Notes: generated from the sequence alone by a model not told the origin. 16,022 nucleotides of DNA from an uncultured Vogesella sp. (GCA_946479405.1 CAMLGD010000059.1:1-16022), one strand, 5' to 3'; positions 7,796-13,406 are shown, counted from the stretch's first letter. Numbers and translations are program-made.

Positions 7796-9367
7796 TCATG
7801 CGCAAAGCGCGACGGCGGCTGGCGCGTCGTGCTGGCCGGCCAGGTAGTGCTGTCCGTGCTGTTTGATCAGGGCGACGATGGCCTGCAGGTCGTCCAGCGT
7901 GGTTTCCGGGTTCAGCAGGGTGAACTTCAGGTACTGCCGCCCGGCCACCCGGGTGCCGGCAATCACCGCCAGGCCGGAGCGGAAGATGGCCTTGCGGATG
8001 TAAACGTTGGCCGCATCCACCGCCTCATCCGGCAACGCCTGCGCTGGCACGAAGCGGAACACCAGCGTGGACAGCTGCGGCGCGGCGGCGAACTGCAGCG
8101 CCGCGTCGCCGCAGAACGTGGCGTAGGCGCGCTGGGTCAGCTCGATGACGTGGTCGAACATCGCCCCGAGCTGCTGCGCCCCCATGCTGCGCAGCGTCAG
8201 CCACAGTTTGAGCGCGTCGAAACGGCGCGTGGTCTGCAGGCTCTTGTTGACCAGATTGGGCGTGCCCTCCTGCGTCGCAGTCAGCGGGTTGAGGTAGTCG
8301 GCGTGGCAGGTGACGTGGGCGAAGTGGCGGCGCTCGCGCGCGAAGAAAGCGCTGCAGCTCACCGGCTGGAAGAAGGACTTGTGGTAGTCGATGGTGACCG
8401 AGTCGGCCTGCTCGATGCCGGCCAACCAGTGGCGCCGCGTCGGCGACAGCAACAGCGCACCACCGTAGGCGGCATCGACATGCAGCCAGATGCCGTGCGT
8501 GCGGCACAGCGCGCCGATGGCGGCGAGCGGGTCGATGCTGCCGAAGTCGGTGGTGCCGGCGGTAGCCACCACCGCGATCGGCTGCAGACCGTCAGCCTGG
8601 CAACGGGCGATCTCCCGCGCCAGCACCGCGGTGTCCATGCGCTGCTGCACATCGCACGGCACGCTGATCACCGCGTCGTAACCCAGCCCCAGCAACGCGG
8701 CGGATTTCTGCACGCTGAAATGGCTGGCCGACGAGCACAGGATGCGCAGACGGTGGGCATCTGCCGGCAGGCCGGCAAGCTTCACGTTGTGGCCGCGGCG
8801 GGCGTAATGGCTGTCGCGCGCCAGTAACAGCGCCATCAGGTTGGACTGGGTACCGCCGCTGGTGAACACGCCGTCGGCGTCTGCGCCCAGGCCGATATGG
8901 CCCAGCGTCCAGTCGATCAGCTTCTGTTCGATGAAGGTGCCGCCAGCGCTCTGGTCCCAGGTGTCCAGCGACGAGTTCACCGCGGACAGGATCAGCTCGG
9001 CCATGATGGCCGGCAGCAGCACCGGGCAGTTCAGGTGCGCCACGTAGCGCGGGTGGTGAAAGTACACGGCATCGTCCAGATACAGTGTGGCCAGTTCGGC
9101 CAGCACCGCGGCGTGATCGCCGACGGCCTGCTCCAGATCGATGCCGGCAAAAGCCGGCGCCAGCTCCTGCGGCAGCACACCACTGAACGGCTGCGACACT
9201 GCGGCCAACCTGTGGCTCACCAGTTGCAGGCTCTGTTCGATGCCCTGGCGGAACGCCGCCAGGTTGTGCTGGTTGAAAAGGTGCCGCTTGCCCGGCACGT
9301 CCGCTCGCGACAGCGCCGGGCTGTCGTGGCTAACGATTTGCTTGATGGACATGTTCAAGTCTCGCAT
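7796..9367 (-). CDS. PLP-dependent group II decarboxylase, probably lysine decarboxylase (DesA/DfoJ-like)
   Basis: Pyridoxal-phosphate enzyme of 523 aa in the family of DesA-type lysine decarboxylase, 2,4-diaminobutyrate decarboxylase and aromatic amino-acid decarboxylase. Seen directly: the phosphate-binding TSGGTQSN (169-176), the ring-stacking histidine in SSASHFSVQ (H216), the pyridine-N aspartate in HVDAAYGG (D298), and the Schiff-base lysine in IDYHKSFFQP (K330). In this operon it most plausibly supplies cadaverine for the N-monooxygenase. Ornithine or diaminobutyrate decarboxylation cannot be excluded. Two starts are possible: ATG at 9367, which sits immediately behind a hairpin containing its only SD-like bases, and an in-frame ATG at 9352 (M6), preceded by GCGAGA. 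The second may be the real one. It carries a repeat copy at 8003-8014, read as Ala-Asn-Val. Confidence 0.9.
   Translation of the reverse strand: MRDLNMSIKQIVSHDSPALSRADVPGKRHLFNQHNLAAFRQGIEQSLQLVSHRLAAVSQPFSGVLPQELAPAFAGIDLEQAVGDHAAVLAELATLYLDDAVYFHHPRYVAHLNCPVLLPAIMAELILSAVNSSLDTWDQSAGGTFIEQKLIDWTLGHIGLGADADGVFTSGGTQSNLMALLLARDSHYARRGHNVKLAGLPADAHRLRILCSSASHFSVQKSAALLGLGYDAVISVPCDVQQRMDTAVLAREIARCQADGLQPIAVVATAGTTDFGSIDPLAAIGALCRTHGIWLHVDAAYGGALLLSPTRRHWLAGIEQADSVTIDYHKSFFQPVSCSAFFARERRHFAHVTCHADYLNPLTATQEGTPNLVNKSLQTTRRFDALKLWLTLRSMGAQQLGAMFDHVIELTQRAYATFCGDAALQFAAAPQLSTLVFRFVPAQALPDEAVDAANVYIRKAIFRSGLAVIAGTRVAGRQYLKFTLLNPETTLDDLQAIVALIKQHGQHYLAGQHDAPAAVALCA
8003..8014 (-). repeat. GCGGCCAACGTT repeat, copy 4
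   Basis: Exact 12-mer on the minus strand, preceded by AT (ATGCGGCCAACGTT), in the decarboxylase gene, read as Ala-Ala-Asn-Val. Confidence 0.8.
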
Positions 9368-9369
9368 GG

Positions 9370-9386
9370 CCTGTCATCGCGACAGG
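9370..9386 (-). promoter_or_regulatory. Hairpin overlapping the decarboxylase translation start region
   Basis: CCTGTC-ATCGC-GACAGG is a perfect 6-bp inverted repeat with a 5-nt loop. On the transcribed minus strand it ends two bases before the ATG at 9367, and its 3' arm holds the only SD-like bases (GACAGG) for that start. It could occlude the start, or it could mean that translation begins at the ATG at 9352. Function is inferred only. Confidence 0.4.
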
Positions 9387-9453
9387 GTGGGTGGTCCATG
9401 CTTGCATCCGGCGCCACCGGCCGCAGCCGCAGCGCCGTGCTGACACAAGCCTG

Positions 9454-9558
9454 TTACACGCGGGGCCGGTGCATGGCACGGCCCATGTGCGTACAGGCGC
9501 CCTCGTCCGCGGCGGCGGCACGGGCTTGCAGGCAAAGTCGCTTGCTGCGTTCCATCAC
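9454..9558 (-). CDS. Possible 34-codon leader ORF at the head of the siderophore operon
   Basis: Short ORF lying between the leftward promoter and the decarboxylase. An AGGAG sits 6 nt before a GTG at 9558; an in-frame ATG follows at once (9555). The predicted product begins MERSKRLCLQARAAAADEG and ends GRAMHRPRV, is basic, and has two Cys and three His. I recognise no family. The SD is better than that of the decarboxylase, and it begins only about 20 nt after the predicted transcription start, so ribosomes should load here. It could be a leader peptide, an unannotated small protein, or chance. The remaining 86 nt before the decarboxylase contain G+C-rich repeats and the hairpin at 9370-9386. 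Confidence 0.4.
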   Translation of the reverse strand: MMERSKRLCLQARAAAADEGACTHMGRAMHRPRV

Positions 9559-9585
9559 GTCTGACTCCTGTTTGGCATGACCAGC

Positions 9586-9614
9586 ATCATATTGCCAATG
9601 ATAATTATTATCAA
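9586..9614 (-). promoter_or_regulatory. Leftward sigma70 promoter of the siderophore operon
   Basis: On the minus strand TTGATA (9614-9609), a 17-bp spacer and TATGAT (9591-9586) give a near-consensus promoter. Transcription should start near 9579, about 20 nt before the leader ORF and about 210 nt before the decarboxylase. The -35 lies within the Fur box, so iron-loaded Fur should block RNA polymerase. Confidence 0.75.
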
Positions 9615-9620
9615 TATGAT
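9592..9620 (+). promoter_or_regulatory. Rightward sigma70 promoter of the TonB-dependent receptor
   Basis: TTGCCA (9592-9597), a 17-bp spacer and TATGAT (9615-9620) form a near-consensus promoter on the plus strand. The predicted start is near 9627, leaving a 5' leader of about 110 nt before the receptor ATG at 9739. The spacer is filled by the Fur box, and the promoter is interleaved with the leftward one. Confidence 0.75.
9597..9615. promoter_or_regulatory. Fur box shared by the divergent siderophore promoters
   Basis: AATGATAATTATTATCAAT contains the perfect inverted repeat TGATAAT-T-ATTATCA (9599-9613), i.e. GATAAT-N-ATTATC, the classical 6-1-6 arrangement of Fur sites. It is an A+T island in a G+C-rich region and covers the -35/spacer of both divergent promoters, so one site can repress both transcripts when iron is plentiful. 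Confidence 0.88.
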
Positions 9621-9738
9621 TCGCATCGATGTCAGAAGAATGACCATCAACAGGCCGCACGCACCGGCAGCAGCGGCTGGCCAGGCCCTGCTTTTCTCTA
9701 CAGGATCGCCGCGCGATTCAACACACGGACATACACAC

Positions 9739-11901
9739 ATGCAGAACACTCAACCGCCCCGGCGCCGACAGCCGGCCTATCCGCTGGGCAGCGCCCTGTG
9801 CATCGCCACCCTGGCGCTGGCAGTGAACCAGGCGTTTGCCGCCGATAGCACCATGCTGGATACCGTGGTGGTAACTGGCAGCCAGGAAGCCGGTGCCAAC
9901 GCGCCGACCCGTGGCTATGCCGTCAAATCCAGCCAGGGCGCCACCAAGACCGATACCGAGCTGAAGGAGATTCCGCAGGCGGTGTCGGTGGTGACCAAGC
10001 AACAGATCGAAGACCAGAAGGCGCGTACCGTTACCGAGGCGCTGCGCTATACCCCGGGGGTGTTCACCGGGGCGGTCGGCTCCACTACCCGCTACGACTA
10101 CATCGTGCTGCGCGGTTTCAGCGATCACCCTACCGCCAACGAATTCCTTGACGGCCTGCGCCTGTTCGGCGACCCGGACGGCTACAACACGCTGCAGCTC
10201 GACCCGTACGCGGTGGAGCGGCTGGATGTGATCCGTGGTCCGGCATCGGTGACCTACGGCCAGGCATCGCCCGGTGGTCTGGTGGCAATCACCACCAAGC
10301 GCCCGCAAAGCACCGATGCCCATGAGCTATCGCTGACGCTGGGCAGCGACAAGCAGCGTGCGCTGGGACTGGATTTCACCGGCGCCGTCGCCGGCCGCGA
10401 CGATCTGGCCTACCGCCTGATCGCCAAGGGCGCTGCCGCCGAGCAGCAACAGGATGGCGCCAGCACCGAGCGCTACCTGCTAGCGCCGTCGCTGGACTGG
10501 AAGATCGACGCCAATACCTCGCTGCTGCTGCAGGCTTATCTGCAGAAGGATCCGCAGACCGGCTACCACGGCGCGCTGCCGTATGAAGGCACGGTGGTAC
10601 CGCACAACGGCAAGACCATCAGCACCGATTTCAACGAAAGCTCGCCCAGCGACGGCATGAGTCGCGAGCAGCAGTTCTATGGCTACCAGCTGGAACATGC
10701 TTTCAACGACAAGTGGAAATTCCAGCAGAAATACCGCTTCCAGATCAGCAAAACCGACCTGACGCAGTACTCGCAGTACGGCTGGGTCGCGGCCGACTCC
10801 GATTCGCTGTATCGCTCCTACGCCCGCGCCGCCGAGCGCTCCGAATCGCACATCCTCGACAACAGCCTGCTGGGCAGCTTCAGCACCGGCAGCGTGCAGC
10901 ACAACGTACTGGCCGGCCTCGACTACCAGACCGGCGAGAACAAGGGCTACAACTCCTACCAATACCTGGCCACCACCATCGACACGGTGAACACCAGTTA
11001 CGACAACTCCAGCAGCACCTTCTCGCCGACCTACTTCAACCGCAAGCGCGAGCAGCTGGGCCTGTACCTGCAGGATCAGCTGGCGCTGGGCAACTGGCGC
11101 CTGACCGCCGGGCTGCGTCACGACCAGGCCGAGGTGTCCGACACCAACCCGCAGACCGGTAGCAGCAGCAGCTGGTCCGGCAACAAGCTGACTAAGCGCC
11201 TGGGCGTGGTGTATCTGGCCGATAACGGTCTGGCACCGTATGCCAGCTACAGCGAGGGCTTCGACCCCAGCCTGGCCTACGCCACCGACACCAGCGGCAA
11301 TGTACTGAAACCGCTGGAAAGCAAGCAGAGCGAGCTGGGTATCCGCTATCAGCCCAAGGGCAGCAGCACCCTGCTGTCGGCCGCGGTATACGATCTGGAA
11401 CAGAAAAACGTGGCGCAGTACAACAGCAGCACCTTCAAGTACGACCCGATCGGCGTGGTGCGCTCGCGCGGCGTGGAGCTGGAAGCCAACAGCAAGCTGA
11501 ACGACAAGCTGTCGCTGCTGGCCGGCTATACCTACAGCGATATGGAAGTGACCGAAGGCAACTACCAGGGCAAGACCCCGTACCTGGCACCGGCGCACAA
11601 GGCATCGCTGTGGCTGGATTACGCCTTCGACAGCGGCCTGAACCTGGGCGGCGGTGTGCGCTACACCTCATGGCTGTGGGCGGACTCTGCCAATACCGCC
11701 AAAGTACCGGAGGTGACGCTGGTGGATCTGGCCCTGCGCTATGACTTGGCCCGCCTCGACCCGGCACTGAAAGGCTCCAGCCTGCGCCTGAACGTCAACA
11801 ACCTGCTGAATGAAACCTACGTGGCCTCGTGCTACAGCACCTATGCCTGCTACTACGGCGAGAAGCGCAACTACAGCGCCACCGTCAGCTATAAGTGGTA
11901 A
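9739..11901 (+). CDS. TonB-dependent ferric hydroxamate siderophore receptor (FhuA/FoxA type)
   Basis: Outer-membrane ligand-gated beta-barrel that imports the ferric siderophore using TonB energy. From the ATG at 9739 the product is 720 aa. It has a signal peptide with Arg-rich n-region, hydrophobic core (about 16-33) and AFA-A cleavage near residue 34. A TonB box-like DTVVVTG (41-47) follows. The plug domain has KEIPQAVSVVTKQQIEDQ (76-93), RYTPGVF and VIRGPASVTYGQASPGG. The C-terminal strand ends in an aromatic residue (YKW). The pair C698/C704 in SCYSTYACYYG is typical of the FhuA/FoxA-like siderophore receptors. There is no N-terminal STN signalling domain, so it is not a surface-signalling transducer. 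The frame is open to 9577, but those upstream residues run through the promoter and are not protein. The SD (GGA, 9 nt upstream) is weak. The ligand is inferred to be the hydroxamate made by the divergent operon. Confidence 0.93.
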   Translation: MQNTQPPRRRQPAYPLGSALCIATLALAVNQAFAADSTMLDTVVVTGSQEAGANAPTRGYAVKSSQGATKTDTELKEIPQAVSVVTKQQIEDQKARTVTEALRYTPGVFTGAVGSTTRYDYIVLRGFSDHPTANEFLDGLRLFGDPDGYNTLQLDPYAVERLDVIRGPASVTYGQASPGGLVAITTKRPQSTDAHELSLTLGSDKQRALGLDFTGAVAGRDDLAYRLIAKGAAAEQQQDGASTERYLLAPSLDWKIDANTSLLLQAYLQKDPQTGYHGALPYEGTVVPHNGKTISTDFNESSPSDGMSREQQFYGYQLEHAFNDKWKFQQKYRFQISKTDLTQYSQYGWVAADSDSLYRSYARAAERSESHILDNSLLGSFSTGSVQHNVLAGLDYQTGENKGYNSYQYLATTIDTVNTSYDNSSSTFSPTYFNRKREQLGLYLQDQLALGNWRLTAGLRHDQAEVSDTNPQTGSSSSWSGNKLTKRLGVVYLADNGLAPYASYSEGFDPSLAYATDTSGNVLKPLESKQSELGIRYQPKGSSTLLSAAVYDLEQKNVAQYNSSTFKYDPIGVVRSRGVELEANSKLNDKLSLLAGYTYSDMEVTEGNYQGKTPYLAPAHKASLWLDYAFDSGLNLGGGVRYTSWLWADSANTAKVPEVTLVDLALRYDLARLDPALKGSSLRLNVNNLLNETYVASCYSTYACYYGEKRNYSATVSYKW

Positions 11902-11904
11902 GCC

Positions 11905-11928
11905 GCTGCGGCCAACGTTGGCCGCAGC
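11905..11928. repeat. Perfect 24-bp palindrome just after the receptor stop codon
   Basis: The core GCGGCCAACGTTGGCCGC (11908-11925), extended by GCT/AGC on either side, is a perfect palindrome beginning 3 nt after the TAA. It is two copies of the repeat word GCGGCCAACGTT placed head to head and sharing AACGTT. As RNA it could form a strong stem, but no U-run follows, so it would act as a 3'-end stabiliser or an uptake/binding site rather than a textbook terminator. Confidence 0.85.
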
Positions 11929-11938
11929 CGTAAACGCA

Positions 11939-11964
11939 AGCGCCGGGCCTGATGGCTCGGCGCT
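11939..11964 (+). other. Second 3' hairpin after the receptor gene
   Basis: AGCGCCGGGCC - TGAT - GGCTCGGCGCT folds into an 11-bp stem with one G-U wobble and a 4-nt loop. It lacks a U-run. It may protect the receptor mRNA 3' end or act with the downstream terminator. Confidence 0.5.
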
Positions 11965-12048
11965 GCTGGCCGCGGCTAAAGTTCGCGGTTCCGGCCAAGC
12001 CGGGCCGCGGCAGCCAAGCCCGTGCCTGGACAAGCTTGCTGCCTACAT

Positions 12049-12083
12049 GACAAAGCCCTTTCGCACTGCGAAAGGGCTTTGTC
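12049..12083. terminator. Strong bidirectional terminator between receptor and winged-helix gene
   Basis: A perfect 17-bp inverted repeat, GACAAAGCCCTTTCGCA / TGCGAAAGGGCTTTGTC, around a single C. The AAAGCCC...GGGCTTT layout gives A/T tracts on both sides of the G+C core, as in bidirectional rho-independent terminators. It separates the convergent receptor gene (ends 11901) and the regulator gene (ends 12138). The rest of 11902-12137 is non-coding, G+C-rich and hairpin-prone. Confidence 0.85.
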
Positions 12084-12137
12084 GACACATGCTAGCGCCG
12101 GAGCCGCCGGGCCGGTGGTCTGCATGCGGCCATGCGC

Positions 12138-12470
12138 TCATGTCTGCTCGGTAAACGTCAGCGGCTGCGACAGCACCAGCTCCACTTCGCAGCGCAGCAA
12201 CACACCGAAACCAGGAATCGTCACCACCCCGTCCACCACACCGATGGCGGCCAGATTGCGGCGCAGGCGATAGATCAGGTTGTAGTAACTGGAATCGCCC
12301 ACGGCACGCCCGCGCCCACCCCAGACCAGATCGACCAACCGCTGTTTCTCCAGCCCTTCCCGCGGGATCGCCCGCAACAGCCGGTATTCATTGGCGCTGA
12401 CTTTTTGCTGCTGTCCGGTAAGCGGATTGATGATTTTGTACTGCGGTGATAACTGGATACGCGGAGACAT
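12138..12470 (-). CDS. Stand-alone winged-helix (OmpR/ToxR/CadC-type) transcriptional regulator
   Basis: Predicted 110-aa DNA-binding protein that is almost only a Trans_reg_C-type winged helix. Visible are the N-terminal strands YKIINPLTGQQQKVSANEYRLL (11-32), with the usual NEYRLL helix start, EGLEKQRLVDLVWGGRG (38-54), the recognition helix SSYYNLIYRLRRNLAAIG (60-77) and the wing VVTIPGFGVLL (82-92). No receiver domain or membrane segment is present, so it lacks the input module of OmpR- or CadC-type proteins and might be controlled by abundance or a partner. I chose the ATG at 12470, with AAAGG about 8 nt upstream; the frame is open to 12545 but those residues look non-coding. It is divergent from the HTH-receiver gene and convergent with the siderophore receptor. 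Target genes are unknown. Confidence 0.8.
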   Translation of the reverse strand: MSPRIQLSPQYKIINPLTGQQQKVSANEYRLLRAIPREGLEKQRLVDLVWGGRGRAVGDSSYYNLIYRLRRNLAAIGVVDGVVTIPGFGVLLRCEVELVLSQPLTFTEQT

Positions 12471-12508
12471 GGACGGACCTTTGCAGACCCCGGCACCCGC
12501 TGCAGACT

Positions 12509-12557
12509 GCCTGCTGCAGGATCTGTAACGGCCGGGTGCAACCATCTTGCAGCAGGC
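12509..12557. promoter_or_regulatory. Long inverted repeat in the regulator intergenic region
   Basis: Arms at 12509-12522 (GCCTGCTGCAGGAT) and 12544-12557 (ATCTTGCAGCAGGC) pair over 13 of 14 positions around a 21-nt loop. A nested pair, GCACCCG (12493-12499) and CGGGTGC (12533-12539), offers a competing fold. It would lie in the 5' leader of the winged-helix gene if transcription starts in the A+T-rich stretch to its right. An operator or a leader structure are both possible. Confidence 0.5.
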
Positions 12558-12640
12558 AAAAATGTGCAGTCAATGCCTCAATAAATGATTTTGTTATTTT
12601 GAATGATTTGAACGATTAACTGCATAGTATGCACATTTCT
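12558..12640. promoter_or_regulatory. A+T-rich promoter/operator region with direct repeats
   Basis: An A+T island between two divergent regulator genes. AATGATTT occurs at 12584-12591 and 12602-12609 (18 bp apart), with a related AACGATT at 12611-12617 (9 bp further). Possible rightward promoter elements are TTGTTA (12591-12597 region) with GATTAA about 17 bp on, or TTGAAT with CATAGT at 18 bp; none is decisive. Direct repeats of this sort are what winged-helix or MerR-like proteins commonly bind, so autoregulation is plausible. Confidence 0.4.
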
Positions 12641-12666
12641 TGCCAAAACCAGGTCATGGCAGTAGC

Positions 12667-13266
12667 ATGAGGACCTCCAGCCCTTACCTCGCCGATCGCA
12701 TGCAGGAACAAGAGTTCGTCACCACCCGCCAGGCCGCCGAAGTCATCGGCGTCAGCTACACCACCATCCAGCGCATGGTGGAACAAGGTTTGCTGAAAGC
12801 CTGGAAGACCAACGGCGGCCATCGCCGCATCAGCCGGGCCTCGCTCAATGCCTATATCACCGGCAAAGCGGCGCGCAAGATGCGGCCGCAGCTATTGGTC
12901 TATCACGTGGAAAAACAGGAAACCAAACGCCAGCAACTGACGCAGATGCTTGCCGGCTGGCAGCTGCCGCTGCAGGTGCGCACCTTTGACGACGGCATCA
13001 GCGCGCTGGTGGCCATCGGCCAGGAGCGGCCGGATGTGCTGATCATCGATCTGCTGATGCCGGGTGTCAGCGCTTTTGACCTGCTGCAATTGCTGCAGCA
13101 GCCCAACCACCCGCTGGAGGGCATCGATATCGTGCTGACCAGCGACATGGACAACACCATGGTGCAGCAGTGGGCCAGCCTGCCGGCCAATGTGGTGTTC
13201 TATGGCTACCCGCTGCCGCAACAGCAGATGCAGGGCTATTTTCAGGCCAAGACGCAGGCGCTGTAG
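12667..13266 (+). CDS. HTH (MerR/excisionase-like) protein with C-terminal degenerate response-regulator receiver domain
   Basis: Predicted cytoplasmic regulator of 199 aa. Residues about 16-67 form an excisionase/MerR-type HTH: FVTTRQAAEVIGVSYTTIQRMVEQG, then the wing GGHRRI (50-55). Residues about 75-195 look like a CheY-type receiver: strand PQLLVYHV, then DVLIIDLLMPG with the phospho-acceptor-like D128, then DIVLTSDM with T158. Two canonical features are missing: the acidic pair after the first strand (here YHVEK) and the lysine before the cis-proline (here FYGYPLP, Tyr181). DNA-binding-first, receiver-last is opposite to the usual response regulator order, and no histidine kinase is nearby. 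I chose ATG 12667; TTG 12640 and ATG 12700 are alternatives, and none has a clear SD. Targets are unknown. Confidence 0.75.
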   Translation: MRTSSPYLADRMQEQEFVTTRQAAEVIGVSYTTIQRMVEQGLLKAWKTNGGHRRISRASLNAYITGKAARKMRPQLLVYHVEKQETKRQQLTQMLAGWQLPLQVRTFDDGISALVAIGQERPDVLIIDLLMPGVSAFDLLQLLQQPNHPLEGIDIVLTSDMDNTMVQQWASLPANVVFYGYPLPQQQMQGYFQAKTQAL

Positions 13267-13363
13267 CGTGGCGCACGGCTGGCGCCGCTGGCCGTTATCG
13301 CAAGCGTCAAGCCGGGTCACCGCACAGCCCCAAAGCCAGCGTCAAGCGGCTGCTCCGCACAAC

Positions 13364-13390
13364 AAAAAACCCGCCAACGGCGGGTCTTTT
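13364..13390. terminator. Bidirectional rho-independent terminator
   Basis: A-run (13364-13369), stem ACCCGCC / GGCGGGT with AAC loop (13369-13385), then TCTTTT. Read on the minus strand the stem is followed by six T. It serves the convergent HTH-receiver gene (ends 13266) and VOC gene (ends 13410). The stretch 13267-13363 contains only a spaced direct repeat, AGCGTCAAGC, at 13303 and 13338. Confidence 0.92.
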
Positions 13391-13394
13391 CATT

Positions 13395-13406
13395 GCGGCC
13401 AACGTT
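13395..13406 (+). repeat. GCGGCCAACGTT repeat, copy 6 (intergenic)
   Basis: Exact 12-mer in non-coding DNA between the bidirectional terminator (13364-13390) and the VOC stop codon (13410-13412). Its position downstream of a gene, next to a terminator, mirrors copy 5 (11908-11925) after the receptor gene. Confidence 0.8.

Noticed and set aside
9577..9738. N-terminal extension of the TonB-dependent receptor to an ATG at 9577
   Set aside because: It runs through the Fur box and both promoters, upstream of the predicted transcription start, and would bury the signal peptide internally.
9555..9749. Small minus-strand frames between the receptor and the operon (64 codons)
   Set aside because: The frame starting at 9749 crosses the promoter region from the wrong side, has no ribosome site and a Cys-rich accidental translation; only the 34-codon ORF downstream of the promoter is kept as possible.
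12584..12617. Possible second Fur box in the A+T-rich regulator intergenic region
   Set aside because: AATGATTT repeats resemble half-sites, but no GATAAT-N-ATTATC symmetry is present, unlike the clear site at 9597-9615.
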